From positions 14,286,725-14,350,724 of the forward strand of contig OX579634.1 in the NCBI GenBank assembly GCA_951230915.1: a stretch of DNA of 64,000 nt. Reading direction: 5' to 3'. Within the stretch, counting starts at the first letter, position 1. Each line of letters starts with the position of its first letter. The translations under genes and the position numbers were made by a program. The notes under the pieces were generated by a model. The model had not been told where the DNA came from and did not search any database. It was given only the letters and a program-made list of their open reading frames with translations. Source of the stretch: Antitrichia curtipendula. Its lineage: Eukaryota > Streptophyta > Bryopsida > Hypnales > Leucodontaceae. Positions 23,243 through 34,559 of the stretch are shown here, piece by piece.

Positions 23243-24187
23243 CCCCTAAAGGTTTTTGACTATGTTTTCACAAAAAACGCTCACAAACTGCCATTTCAAG
23301 TACAAGTACGAAATTTTGGAAAAAAAAACATTTTTGGACACATGTAACCGTAGGATCTTGTAGTAAACTAGTTTGAGAAGATCTGGAAAAAATTTCAGAA
23401 ATTTCCACTGTGTAGGTTGCAAGATATTAGCATTTGAAGTGACAAAAACCCTTTTTTTGTCCCTGCGAAAAACCGGGCAGCTGCACTTCACATGGTCACA
23501 TTTGTATGGAAAAATGTCCAAAATGGTGGTAACTCTTTGGATTCATTCTTCAAAGCAAGTTTGCTACATGCTTGAAAAATTTCAGATCATTTGGAATTGT
23601 ACAACATATAGGAAAAAAATAGTAAGTAGAAAGAAGTAGAAAATGATTCAAAACACTAAATTGTTAAGGATTTAATTATGGAATTGAAAAATGCCAATCC
23701 AAACGATTGTAATGTTGTAATAAACAATCTACACCTTGTGTTTATATTTTTTTCCAAAAATATTGAAAATTGAGTTAAATAAAGGACTTCAAAGTTTATT
23801 TTAGAGTAGAGATTCCATAACTACCCGCAAACTACCCACAACTAAAATTCCTCATAACTTCATCTCATAAATCAAAGTAGAATGATTCAAAGCTTTCCTT
23901 GTGCACATAAATCTAGAGAACCAATTTCAAATTTTTATTTCTCTAGAAAATGATTTTTAAAGAAGTTTTTTTTGCTGCCCGGGCTGCCCGCCGAACAATG
24001 AAAACTACATATCATACCATAACTTTTTAACCATGTGGTCAAAAGTTATGAAAATTGTTGGGCCCTAAAGCTACTCCTCGGGCACGTGTTGTGTGAAAAT
24101 TTCAAAGAAAAAAAAAAAAAATTCCATTTGTGGTGAGCTGCCCAAAAACGCTATGTTGTCAAAAAATGGTGTTTGGTCCTTTAGGGG
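23243..24187 (+). mobile_element. TTAA element, group A copy 4
   Basis: Ends CCCCTAAAGG and TCCTTTAGGGG, flanked by TTAA at 23239-23242 and 24188-24191. It is 945 bp. It carries 'GTAACCGTAGGATCTTGTAG' near 23345, 'GGGCAGCTGCACTTCACATG' near 23477, 'CATAACTTCATCTCATAAAT' near 23855 and 'CATAACTTTTTAACCATGTG' near 24017. This is one of the better-preserved A copies. The ORFs at 23246-23521 (minus) and 23373-23639 (plus) are repeat-internal; similar frames recur in other A copies. Confidence 0.9.
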
Positions 24188-24480
24188 TTAAGGAAAAATT
24201 GGAAGAAAAAATTGGATGATGATGATGAGTTGTTGTTCCAATTTTAAAAAATATTTGGGATGAAATGGTCAATCTTAAATGAAACTCATCCAAACATGTG
24301 GATGAAAAGATAGTTCTATCCAAAATACATATGGATACTAAAATATTAGGCTACATCATTTTTCTTGTATGTTACCATTTCAACACTTTTTAAGAAAAAA
24401 GCAAAAATAAAGACGATTATCATTTATATTGTCATTGGTCCCTATGTTGGGACCCTAGTGTCTTGCAACAACAAGTTTAA

Positions 24481-25385
24481 CTCCTAAGGACCAAAGTCTT
24501 CTCTACCAAAAAAACACTCAAAATTGCTATATCTATGGTAAAGAGTGAAATAATTAAAAAATAAATTTTGCACATCTAACTGTAGGATTTTACACCTAAC
24601 TAGTATGATAATCTGTGGTAAATTTTTTTAAAATTTTGACCGCACAAATTGCAAGATATTTGCATTTAAAGCAAAAAAAACAAGTTTTTCAGCACATTGC
24701 GGGACTAGATTATTTGACTTTGAACCTTCTTAAGTTAAATTTTTTGCACTACAGAGTTTGGAGCTTTAAATCTTCATTGTGTGTAGTGGAGAATTGAGTT
24801 GAGAGTCTTAGGAAAAAAAATTCAAAAAAAAATTAATTTTTATTCCTTAAAAAATAATTAAGTAGAAGTAGGTATGAAACAGAAGGAAAATCTAAAATAT
24901 GATATCTCTAAAATGGAATTAAGATGCACTAATCTCAATGGTGAGATTGTTCTAGGAAGAAAACTAAACCATGTGGAATTTTTTTTTTTTTTTTTTAACT
25001 TGTAAAAATTGCATTCAGAAATGAATCCTACAAGTTATTTTTTTGAGAAGAGGCTCTAATTGCCCCCAAAACAAGATCATTGTCCTTAACTTTCTCATAA
25101 CAAATCCAAATGGAATGAATCAAAGCTTTCCATGAAGAAATAATATAATCTATGAGAAAAAAAATCAAATTTTCAATTTTTCTGCCCCTTTTCCCTTGTT
25201 TTGAGCTTATTGGGGCATAACTTTTGTTCCCAGGCACAGATTGAAAAAATATATATATTCCCATGAAGCTATTCAATTTTTCTATCTTAAATAAAAATTT
25301 CAAAAAATCATGACAAAAATTCAACCTGTAGATACCTGCCCAAATTCCTACTTGTCCTCCGAAGGAACAATGGTCCTTTATAGGG
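24481..25385 (+). mobile_element. TTAA element, group B copy 3
   Basis: TTAA at 24477-24480 precedes CTCCTAAGGACCAAAG. The right end is TGGTCCTTTATAGGG followed by TAGA, a decayed TTAA. It is 905 bp. B-group landmarks present are 'AACTGTAGGATTTTACACC', 'AATGGTGAGATTGTTCTAGG' and the two 'TTAACTTTCTCATAAC' / 'GCATAACTTTTGTTCCC' modules near 25087 and 25215. A long T-run lies at about 24979-24996. Confidence 0.8.
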
Positions 25386-26661
25386 TAGACATATCCGGCC
25401 TAGCAAGGGATCATCCCTAGTCAATAATTAATTATGAAACAATACCTCCATCTATCCTAACTTATTTATTTCATTTTTCCAGAAGCACCATTTCTGAATT
25501 CGAAGTCAGTTTTGGGGGGCAAACCTATTTTTTGCAAACTCCTAAACTATAAACGATTTGCAAAGAAAGCTTTGAAAATCTAGACTAGAAATATGGTATA
25601 GAACTCACAGAAGAATCTTCAAACATTTGGATGAATGAAAAACTCAAGATTTATGTGTATTTAAGACAATATGTGATTAAATTATTGATAAAGCGTGTTC
25701 TAAACACACAAGCCACTACATCATCCATACCTTATATAATATTTTAATAAGTTGCAAAATAAAATTTACTTTGCAAAAAACTGTATACCTATCCTTTCCA
25801 AGATACATGGAGAGTAGTTTTCTTTTTATGACGTGCCAAAGTGGCAATATAAAATGTTATAGTGGTGCTCCAAATTTCAACATTCATCTACATATTATAC
25901 AAAAAATATCACATCACATGTCCATGACTTTGTTTTCATCTACAATTTGGCAATTTCACCCAAGATTTTTTTTTTTTTTTTTTTAATTTTTTTTGTGAAA
26001 AACTTCACAGTTTGTTGCCATTTTTTAACCAAATTGTTTCATTTCTGGTTCAATCTGCCACTAGAAAGCCAAAATAAAAAAAGCCATGGTGGAGAATCTT
26101 CATTTTTTTGTATAGTTAAGGTTCATCCAATAAATCAGAATTAAAAAAGCAACATTTAATTGGGGGCAGCCCACAGGTTGGCGAAAACAAAAAGACCCAA
26201 CACTAAGTTATCAATGTTATGCAATGATTTATCTAATTAGTGTGCATGTCACAAATTTTGGATTTAGTGCAAACTGAACTATCACAATATTGTACAGATT
26301 TCCAGACATTTTTTTTTTGACACTAATTTTTTTTTCAATTTGCACCCCCACTAATACAATAAATTAGTGTACTGACGAGGTTGGTTCTTTTACTTTGAGA
26401 GAGTGTCAGGATGGAAATTTGGTGAAGCATTGTATTTGTACATTCATCCATCTTTGAGATCAATAAACACTTTTCAATTATTTTCATGCACTTTTTCATT
26501 CAAATTTGGCAACTTCATCCACATTTTAAATCGAAATGAAAAAAATTCTTGCAAAAACAGAAAACGTTTATTTGGCAAAAAGTAGAGATTTACTTTGAAA
26601 TGGTGCAATTTGGCCTCAGCTCCATGGTGCCAAGAAAAATACAATTGGCAATGACTAAGCT
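25386..26661. other. Anonymous AT-rich DNA
   Basis: No gene was seen. It contains a T-run at about 25968-25984 and several short open frames (25771-25986, 26403-26585 and others) without domains. No element ends were found. Confidence 0.4.
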
Positions 26662-26663
26662 TA

Positions 26664-27172
26664 AGGTAGGGTGCTCTAAAAGCGCCCCTATTGTAAATGC
26701 GAACACTAACACAAAGGTACATTTTATTTTCTTCAATGTACCAACAATATACATTTCAAGAGGCGGTTGCTTTTAGTGTGAATTCATTGTAGGAATTGAC
26801 TTTTTAGGCCTTCCATGTTAGAAAATATTATGATTGCTTTAGGTTAGCAAGATGAGCATAATGCATTCAGATTTTGTTGGTTCTAAGGTAATCCATAGAC
26901 TCTTTTGGGCCATGATGCACTGAACAATTCAAAATTTTCTAGCAAATTCATAGTTTGTTAAAAAAAACTATGATTTCAATTGCTCTCATTGTTTCTTATT
27001 CTTCTCTTTATGTGGGAAAAAAATTGAAAAATTTCAACAATGGCATGAGGCCAAACTCCTAATTCTGACCACAATGGGTTGTTTTATCTTACTAAAAATT
27101 GTTTCGAGGAGTTAAGTTTCCCCCCATATGCAATCAACTCTTAAAAAGGTTGCTTTCAAGAGCAGACTACCT
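26664..27172 (+). mobile_element. TA element, T1-type ends with T2-like interior
   Basis: The left end is AGGTAGGGTGCTCTAAAAGC. The right end, read in reverse complement, is AGGTAGTCTGCTCTTGAAAGC. TA lies at 26662-26663, and the right side reads TTA. The block from about 26785 to 27095 resembles the T2 interior ('GGTTAGCAAGATGAGCATA', 'GACCACAATGGGTTG') but lacks its own left terminus. This is either a T2 insertion that lost one end or a recombinant element. The next element starts three bases later. Confidence 0.65.
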
Positions 27173-27175
27173 TTA

Positions 27176-27440
27176 AGGTAGGTACACCCAAAACCGCCAC
27201 TTTTTGCTACTGAGCCTATTTACTATTATTAAACTAGTCAATTTGTTCTTATAGGCAAGTGAAAGGAGGTTCCAACGCACCAAAGAACATGGCATTTGGA
27301 TACTGTATGCAAAAGTTATTAAGGAACAAAGTTTGATTCTAAAAGCATTTCTTCCACATAGGTACAGAACTGATTTTGGAGATGTACATATAGTGTAGAT
27401 GTTGGTTTATGGTCAGTGGTACATTTGGGTGTACCTACCT
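27176..27440 (+). mobile_element. TA element, group T3 copy e
   Basis: Ends AGGTAGGTACACCC and GGGTGTACCTACCT are perfect inverted repeats. The left flank is TTA and the right flank TTA. It is 265 bp. It keeps 'CCGCCACTTTTTGCTACTG', 'AAGTGAAAGGAGGTTCC' and 'TATGCAAAAGTTATTAAGG', and is close in sequence to 14651-14922. Confidence 0.87.
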
Positions 27441-27497
27441 TTAGGTAGTGAGGCCTTCAATGTTCATGAAGTGATTGAAGGAAAATAGTGGTACTTA

Positions 27498-27810
27498 AGG
27501 TAGGAGGTCCATAAACCGCTCATCTAAGAGCTGAAGCTGACTTTTGGGGAAGTAGAACTTCTTGAAACATTTTTCAGTAAATTTTCCTTGGAAGGCAATA
27601 GAAGTTGGCATCTAACCCAAGTTGTTTCATATTTTTCGGAGCTTTGTAGAATTAGTTATGAATTTCTGAAGTTGCAGAAAAGTGCATTTTTGTGGGCTCT
27701 AAAACCGACCACCTCCTCAAATGCACACCACTTGTACATTGGAAAGTGCAAAATGTACCTCTAGAGCCTGATTGGTTTTAGAACCCGCTCCATTTTAGGA
27801 CCTCCTACCT
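27498..27810 (+). mobile_element. TA element, group T4 copy b (reference)
   Basis: The ends AGGTAGGAGGTCC and GGACCTCCTACCT are perfect inverted repeats with TA at 27496-27497 and 27811-27812. It is 313 bp. This is the best-preserved T4 copy in the window. Related copies are at 8057-8371, 22166-22470, 56600-56937 and 63313-63615. Confidence 0.88.
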
Positions 27811-27812
27811 TA

Positions 27813-28162
27813 CTTCCTGAACAAGGACAACTCTGAAATTTCTATTGTGTGAATAACCATATGACAGACCTTTTTTTCTGAATAATATGATGGGCTGGCA
27901 ATCCTTGAAGCCGCCGTCATCATGGCTACATGAATCCCAACCCCTTGTACGACCTGCCCGAACACGACTCCAAATCCTTTTCTAAGGTATACGACCAGGC
28001 CTTTGGGGGGCGTGAAATAGTGACAGATTGATTGCCCCAGAAAAATAATAATAATTTGGCTAAAGAATGATGACAACTGAAACCGTGAAGTTTTTTGTCA
28101 GAAAATTTCAAATTAAAAAGAAAAGAAAAGAAGAGTCTTGGATGAAATTGCTAGATTATGGA
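27813..28162. other. Anonymous DNA between T4 and B4
   Basis: The stretch 27880-28020 is less AT-rich, with 'GAAGCCGCCGTCATCATGGC'. Open frames at 27810-28076 and 27926-28111 on the minus strand have no recognisable product. Confidence 0.35.
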
Positions 28163-28166
28163 TGAA

Positions 28167-29485
28167 CCCCAAAAGTCTCAAAGTCCCTGCATGGGACTCT
28201 TGGGATTCGGGGTAGGCTTGTGTGATTTCAATTTTTGACATGATTTTTCAAAAAAAAAATTTGAAGAGGGGAAATTAGATTAGCTTTACGGGAATATAAT
28301 TTTTTTTTCAGTCGGTGCCTAGGAGCAAAAGTTATGTCATCCTAGATCCAAAAAGTAGTTCAAGGGACAACCTCAAAAAATCACAAAAAATTAATATTTT
28401 TAATATTTTTCTCAAAAATTATACTTTTGTCTATTTCTGAAGCTTCAACTCATTTCATTTAGACTAGTGATGAGAAAGTTATGGACAATCTTGTTTTTTG
28501 GGCAAACTAAGCATCTTTTTGAAAAAATAACTTATAGCATTCATTTTTTACTGCAATTTTTACAATTTAATTATTTTTTTGGTAGACATGATTAAATTTG
28601 TTTGCTAGAATAATCTCAGCATTGGGATTATTGTGTTTCAATTCTATTTTAGTGCTATTAAAGATTTAGTTTTTCCATCAATCTTAACCCCTAAGCGCTC
28701 AAACGACTATTTTATAGTCGTTGCCCAACTTCGGGCAGAATTTTTGGGCAAAAAAAGAAATAATCAATTTTTTTTTTCCTCCCCAAAAGATTAGATTGTC
28801 TTTCAATATTTATATTCAAAACTAAGATTGCTATGGTCAAACCAAAATTATAAGAAAAATAGCACAAAGTGTTTAGAATTGGTTATTGTTGAAAAACTTA
28901 CTATTTTGGAAAAATATTGGTGTTATCATTTCTAGATCCTATGCATTTTTTTACAAATCAATAGAAACAACTATTTTGACCAATAAAAAAAAATTCAAAT
29001 CTTGAAAGTAGAAATTGTATTTTTGGTAAATTTTTGAAGTTATATCTTCAAAATTCATTTGAAGAGAATCTAAAAATAATTTTATAATTTTGACCGTACA
29101 AATACTTTCTACTTTTCATGCTTCACATTATCTTCTTTGATACCAACTTCAAAAAAATTATAGATCTTATATTTTATAACACATTTGTGTTTTGTCCAAA
29201 ACCCTTGGGCTTTTAGGGGTTTAACATACTTCTATTTAACAAATTTTTAATGAAAGAAAATTAAGTATTTTTTTGTTGAATTCTTTTCCTTAGATTTTCA
29301 ATTCAATTTTCACCATCAAAAATGAAAAAATCAAAATTAGTAATGCAAATTTTTAGTAGAATCTAGTCAAACAAGGTATAATTTATTTTTATTTTTTTAC
29401 TTTAAATTCAAATATCTTGCACTTTATGCAGTCAAAAAATTTTGGAATTTCTTCCATGCATTCTTATACTAGTTTAGTGCAAGAA
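28167..29485 (-). mobile_element. TTAA element, group B copy 4, interrupted and truncated
   Basis: It begins CCCCAAAAGTCTCAAAGTCCC after TGAA (decayed TTAA). B interior in reverse orientation follows: 'AGCAAAAGTTATGTCATCC' near 28330, 'GAAAGTTATGGACAATCTTG' near 28473 and 'CAGCATTGGGATTATTGTG' near 28616. At 28684 it is split by element E, then resumes with 'ACTTCTATTTAACAAATTTT'. Similarity stops near 29485, so the distal end is missing. Confidence 0.75.
28688..29220. mobile_element. TTAA element, group E, nested in B4
   Basis: TTAA at 28684-28687 precedes CCCCTAAGCGCTCAAACG. The right end is TTGGGCTTTTAGGGGT before TTAA at 29221-29224. It is 533 bp. The uninterrupted relative B6 reads 'ATCTTAAACATACTTCTATT' near 48117, exactly the sequence expected before insertion. 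It carries a perfect stem AACGACTAT/ATAGTCGTT at 28700-28720. No other copy was recognised. Confidence 0.85.
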
Positions 29486-29576
29486 CCAAGCTAATGAAGT
29501 TGCATCTATAAGCTTACTATTATTTTCTTAATTGACTTATATATGATCCCAGTTATTTTGTATACTTTTTACTTAA

Positions 29577-30478
29577 TCCAAAAGTTCCATTGTCCCCTTA
29601 GGGGACAAAATGGATTTTGGGTAGGCTCCTATGGCCCTCAATATTCAGTGTGATTTTTTAAAACTTTTTGTGAAGATAGAAAAATACATTAGCTTTCTAT
29701 AGATATAATTTTTATTTCAATTGGTGCCCTAGAGCAAAAATTATAGCACAAAAGGTCCTTTTTTTTTGGTGTGATAAGTAGCAACCTCCTCACAGAATTT
29801 TTTTTTTAATTAATTTTTTTTCCATAGATTGTAATTTTAACCATATGGAAAGCTTTTATTCATTCAATTTGAATTTGTTATGTAAGAGTTATGGACAATC
29901 TTATTTTTTAGATAATTAGAGCATCTTCTTAAAAAATAACTTATAAGATTTGTTTCCGAATGCAATTTTCACAATATTTCAAAAAAAAATTGTTTGACAA
30001 GGTTAAATTTGCTTGCTAAAAGAATCTATCATTGGGATTATAGTGTTTCAATTCCATCTCAGAGCTATTAATACTTTAGGATGTTTTTCAATCTTAGATC
30101 TACTTCTACTTAACAATTTTTGAAAGAACGAAAATTAAGTGTGTGTTTTTTGAAATAAAATTCTTAGACTTTCAACTCAATTCTTCAACACAAAAGAATT
30201 TAAATGCAAAGACTATAGTATAAAAAAATTCTATAAATGACAGTCAAAATCATCTAGAATTGCAGGGTGGTGTTCATAAAAACAATTTTTTTCAACTCTG
30301 AATGCTAATATCTTCCAATCTTTATGGTCAAAATTTCTAAAAATTTTAACACATGATTTGAGACAAGTAAAGTACAAGATGCCACAACTAGATTTTAACT
30401 TTTTTTCTTGAATGAATGCAACAAAATAGGAAGCTTTGAGTCATTTTTGACGAAAAAATAGCCTTGGGACTTTAGAGG
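29577..30478 (-). mobile_element. TTAA element, group B copy 5
   Basis: TTAA at 29573-29576 is followed by TCCAAAAGTTCCATTG and a B-type subterminal 'GTCCCCTTAGGGGACAAAA'. The right end reads GGGACTTTAGAGG before TTTC. It is about 902 bp. The modules 'GAGCAAAAATTATAGCAC' and 'GTAAGAGTTATGGACAATC' are in reverse orientation. Its subterminal palindrome CCCCTTAGGGG recurs as CCCCTCGGGGG in B8. Confidence 0.78.
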
Positions 30479-30487
30479 TTTCGACTA

Positions 30488-30570
30488 GTGTAATAGAAAG
30501 GTGGTCTTGGGACATAAACTACAATTTTAGAATTTAGTACCTTGAGACCACCTCTCTACTACTACACTAA
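30488..30570. repeat. Inverted repeat hairpin
   Basis: The left arm GTGTAATAGAAAGGTGGTCT pairs imperfectly with the right arm AGACCACCTCTCTACTACTACAC (20-base core, two small bulges) around a loop containing 'CAATTTTAGAATTTAGTA'. It directly abuts the inverted-repeat element that follows and may be part of the same or a nested element. Confidence 0.65.
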
Positions 30571-30860
30571 AATTGATAAATAGTGTTGGCTACACTAATT
30601 GTCAACAATAACATTAATTGTGATTTGCAAGGTTAGTGTTAAAACATTACTTACCCATTCTAACACTATTTTAGCTCTATAGTAAAAAATTTGACGACAG
30701 GAGGCGGAAATTAGAATTTCCCAAGGAAGGGCCAAAGTTTGACTGCAAGAGTTAAGTGCCCCTACACTATTTACACATAAATTGAAAAATAGTGATGGGG
30801 GTAAAAAATAGGGAACAACACTAATTATCACCCAACATTATTTACCAATTTTAGTGTAGT
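30561..30860. mobile_element. Inverted-repeat element, ends ACTACACTAAAATTG
   Basis: The left arm starts ACTACACTAAAATTGATAA. The right end, reversed, starts ACTACACTAAAATTGGTAA. The arms match for roughly 45 bases, through 'AATAGTGTTGG' and 'CACTAATTGT' with some substitutions. It is 300 bp. The ends contain CACTA and TAGTG three bases in, so a CACTA-type origin is possible, but no clear duplication was found. The ORF at 30595-30831 lies inside and is rejected. Confidence 0.7.
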
Positions 30861-32536
30861 GCTTACATCATTGTTGGTTATTTGATTAAATTTTATAATT
30901 TTTGAAAACAAAAAGGAGACATAAAATGAAGGTTACCTCCAACAAAGTTGTCACCATTGAAAATTTCATGCTCTCAATGTTATTGAAAAATTTACCGCAC
31001 ATCTTCCTATAAGTGAAAAGCAAGATATTATGGTTTGATCCCAAATTCACTCTTTTTTATCCCTCATTTTAACCTATGTAGAATGATTTTTACTATGAAG
31101 ATTAAAAGAATTGCAAAGCATCTAAAAATAAGAAATATAACCTTAAACACGTATTATTGCATATTCTTGTATTAGCACCAAAATTGTATGCAAATTACTT
31201 CACAATCTTAGAGTTTGTAGACATGACATATGCCTACATAACACATGACTTTTTCATTAGTGTTACAACCTTTGATTAATCTTGAAAGGTGAGGGAAGCC
31301 CAATTTTGGATGCAACATGATGTTTTATGTGTATTTGATAGAGGAGAGGCATGGATTTGAGGTAAATGGTAGTGACAAAAGATTGTATTCATATTGAGTT
31401 GATGGTTTGTGGCACTCCCAATTTGAATTGGCATTGCATTACCTATTTGTCTTAGAAGGTTCAAAATGATCACTTTTTCCTATGTATATGGTGTCGTATT
31501 TGAGCATGATAAGGTTAGATGCTAAAATGACATCCAAATGAGAGATACTAATTGTTGAATTACAAATCTAATGGTGTATGTCTTCGCATATTTTAGTACG
31601 TAATTTATATTTTAGGAATGAAATAAAAATATATATATTGTTTTTTGCAAACCTTTGAGGTTTAAAAAAAGCATAATATTAGAATTGAATTGGTGACTAT
31701 TAAAATCTGAAGGTTTTGTAAGCAATGAGTATACATAATTTTTGTGTATGGAATATTTTTTTTGTTCCATAATACTAGTCCCTTTTGGATTTGTTCATGT
31801 GTCCCATATTATTTTGTGCCATTTAGCAACGTACTTCATACTTGATTTTAGGTTAAAGATGAAGTCTTTTGTTTTTGATGTCAACTAATGAAATCAAGCA
31901 CAAGAAGTCTACTTAATTATCCACTTTAGAAATATAGAAATATAAAAATTGAATTTTTAAAAATAACAATTTTGAAGTTGATTGCGTCAAAGATCAAAAG
32001 ACATCAAACTTTTCATTGAATCTATTGAATTCTAAGTTGTTCTTGTGTAAATCTAAACACATAGAAGATAAAGTAATTCCATAGGAAGTCTTTCTTCCGT
32101 CTATAAAGTCTATCCTTATTTATATGTGGCACTTTTGTATCTATTACAACCTCTTATTTTATGATCTTTCCTTAATTAAAATTAATAGCCATGTCCACTT
32201 GTTTTCCACTTGAAAGAACACATATCACTTTCACTATAGGATTGTTTGATTGCAACATGCACTAAAAAGTTGTTGCCAAATCCTTAATATTTTCATTAGT
32301 ACAAGAAAGACTAGCATTCTTGGATGTAGGGGGGTTATTTGTAGACTAATTTGGATCATACAATGACTTATTAGACTCAATGCAAAAGACACCCTTGTAC
32401 TCCGCAAATTCAGACGGCAATTGTCAAGCCTAAATATTTCATCATCTAGCAGTGGTGAAGGTCATGAATTTTTGTATTTTGTAAACCCCAACTAAAAAAT
32501 TCCTTGTTGGGCAGGTCATTTTGTGTAATCAATGCA
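30861..32536. other. Anonymous AT-rich DNA
   Basis: About 1.7 kb without a supported gene, RNA or bounded repeat. The ORFs at 31276-31473 and 32446-32688 have no recognisable content, and the latter runs into element A5. Confidence 0.4.
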
Positions 32537-32540
32537 TTAA

Positions 32541-33743
32541 CCCCTAAAGGACCAGCATGTGTTTTTTGGCAGTATAAAATTTTTGGCAGGTACTTGTGAC
32601 TGGAGATTTTCATATTTTTGGCTGAAATTTTAATAGAAGGTGGGCGCAAGGAGTACCTTTCATATGCACTAAATTTCATGACATTCATTACAAAAAATAT
32701 GAGGCCTCAACAAGGCTGTGAGTGGTGATTTTCGGGACCCGCAGGTGATATTACGGAAAAAAGAAAAAAGAAAAAAATTGAAAAAAAAAAACTTTTTTTT
32801 TTCTTTCCCGAAAAAAAAAAATTAAAAAGTGACGTCACGCTAACGTGGCACTTTGACCACGTCAGAATTTCAGTTTCAGGATTTTTTTTTTTGAAAAAAC
32901 CCTCTGTAGTATCACTACGGGGGTCCAGGCTTAACGGCCTTCTGGACCCCCCAAATTTTTTGTAATGTGGAAATAGGAGTCAAAAGTTATGGCCAAATAT
33001 GTTACTTTTTTTTATAATTGGCAGTCTGGGCAGATCGGAAAAATCACTTTTTTCAAAAATAAAAATTTAAAATTGGTTTTTTAGAGTTACATATACGTGG
33101 AAAGGTTTGAATCATTCCATTTCAACCAATGAATCAAAAGTTATGAAGATTTTTAGTTTGCGGGCAGTTATAGATTCTCTACTCTGAAATAAATTTTGAA
33201 GTTGATCATTTAACTCAATTTTTAATATTTTTTGAAAAAATAAATTCATAGGATTTAGGTTGTTTATTACAACATTACAACCATTGGGATTTACATTTTT
33301 CAATTCCATAATTAAATTCTTAACAATTTAGTATTTTGGATCATTCTCTACTTCTTTCTACTTACTATTTGTTTTGTATATGTTGTACAATATCAAATGA
33401 TTTGAAAAAATTTAAGCATGTAGAGAACTTGTTTAGGAGAAAGAATTCAAAGATGCACCACCATTTTGGACATTTTTTCATACAAATGTGACCTTGTGAA
33501 GTGCAGGTGCCCTGTTTTTTGCAGGGACAAAAAAAAGATTTTTGCCAATTCAAATGCTAATATCTTCCAATCCGCATGGTGGAAACTTCTGAAATTTTTT
33601 CGACATCTTCTAAAACTAGTTTACTATAAGATCCTACGGTTACATGTGTCAAAAAAGTTTCTTTTTCAAAAATTTGATACTTGTACTAGAAATGGCAGTT
33701 TTGGAGTGTTTTTGGTGAAAACATAGTCATAGAATTTTAGGGG
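32541..33743 (-). mobile_element. TTAA element, group A copy 5, with internal insert
   Basis: Ends CCCCTAAAGGACC and AATTTTAGGGG, flanked by TTAA at 32537-32540 and 33744-33747. It is 1203 bp; subtracting the 282-bp insert at 32686-32967 leaves about 921 bp, the normal A length. Landmarks in reverse are 'CAAAAGTTATGAAGATTTT' near 33127, 'TGAAGTGCAGGTGCCCTG' near 33497, 'AGATCCTACGGTTACATGTG' near 33631 and 'CTTGTACTAGAAATGGCAG' near 33680. Confidence 0.88.
32686..32967. mobile_element. GC-richer inverted-repeat insert in A5
   Basis: The ends CATTACAAAAAAT and ATTTTTTGTAATG are perfect inverted repeats. In uninterrupted A copies the site reads 'GACATTTGGAAAT' (for example near 8853), which places the junctions exactly at 32686 and 32967 with no obvious duplication. 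Inside are an A/T-homopolymer hairpin (about 32757-32823), the palindrome TGACGTCA at 32830-32837, ACGTGG and CCACGTCA nearby, and a 10-bp stem GGGGGTCCAG/CTGGACCCCC at about 32920-32951. No similar sequence occurs elsewhere in the window. Confidence 0.72.
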
Positions 33744-33872
33744 TTAAGCAAGCCCACCCCATAATTGGGCATTATGAATTCTTCATCCAATTTATTTTTT
33801 TGTTCATCCAAGGAACCTTGATCATCTCTTCGTTTCTTACACTTTTGGGCAGGCGGTTTACGCTGGATAATA

Positions 33873-34291
33873 AGGTAGAACAGCCTATTACCATACTGAT
33901 TTGCAATCTGACTATCTTGGGGCCAACTTCAAGAGAGGTACATATTTTTCAGAGTTGTGTGGTTGTTTCACAAATCAAACCCAAGTGGAATTATAATTTT
34001 CGGATCAAAATTGTAATTTCTGTGAATTTTCAAAGTAAGCTGCCCTGAAAATACAAAACTGTGCATAGAGTCGGGTCAAAATTGTCTCATGAACAACCCA
34101 TTACCATCTTAACATGTATCTATTGGCACTTAAGTTCCCACCAGTGAAGGATTGACACGTTAGTCCTTTAGGCATTAATGCACTGAAATTTGTCAGGAAA
34201 GTGAATGGATATAGATTTTGCAGTTGACGGAATTGGGGCCAAAGCATAGGCAACGGAATTGGGAAACTGACGGAATTGGGCTGTTCTACCT
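33873..34291 (+). mobile_element. TA element, T2-like copy with AGGTAGAACAGCC ends
   Basis: Ends AGGTAGAACAGCC and GGCTGTTCTACCT are perfect inverted repeats with TA at 33871-33872 and 34292-34293. It is 419 bp. The interior includes 'GACGGAATTGGG' repeated near the right end and a 'TCCTTTAGGCATTAA' string at about 34163-34177 that resembles a decayed TTAA-element end. The ORF at 33800-34048 is not supported. Confidence 0.8.
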
Positions 34292-34559
34292 TACCCCTTT
34301 TTCACTGGAAATTGCAGAGCAAAATGTGTCTCCTTGTTGGGCTCCCCCTCGTCAACACCAATTTTCCTACACATTTCCATGATCAGAATGCCTTTTAAAT
34401 TTGGTCACAGTACTAAGAATTTTTTTGCTTTATTTTTTCAGTGGATCAATTCCGATTTTGCATTGGAGCTGAAATAATTACTTGTTTCCAAGTAATCTAC
34501 ATTGGGTCGTCTTAATTTGCTTCATACTATCCGTGTTTTAATCTTCAATTCTGTCCGTA

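Noticed and set aside
28691..28740. Stem-loop AACGACTAT/ATAGTCGTT as a terminator or riboswitch
   Set aside because: It lies inside a eukaryotic mobile element, with no gene upstream; it is more simply a palindrome of the element end.
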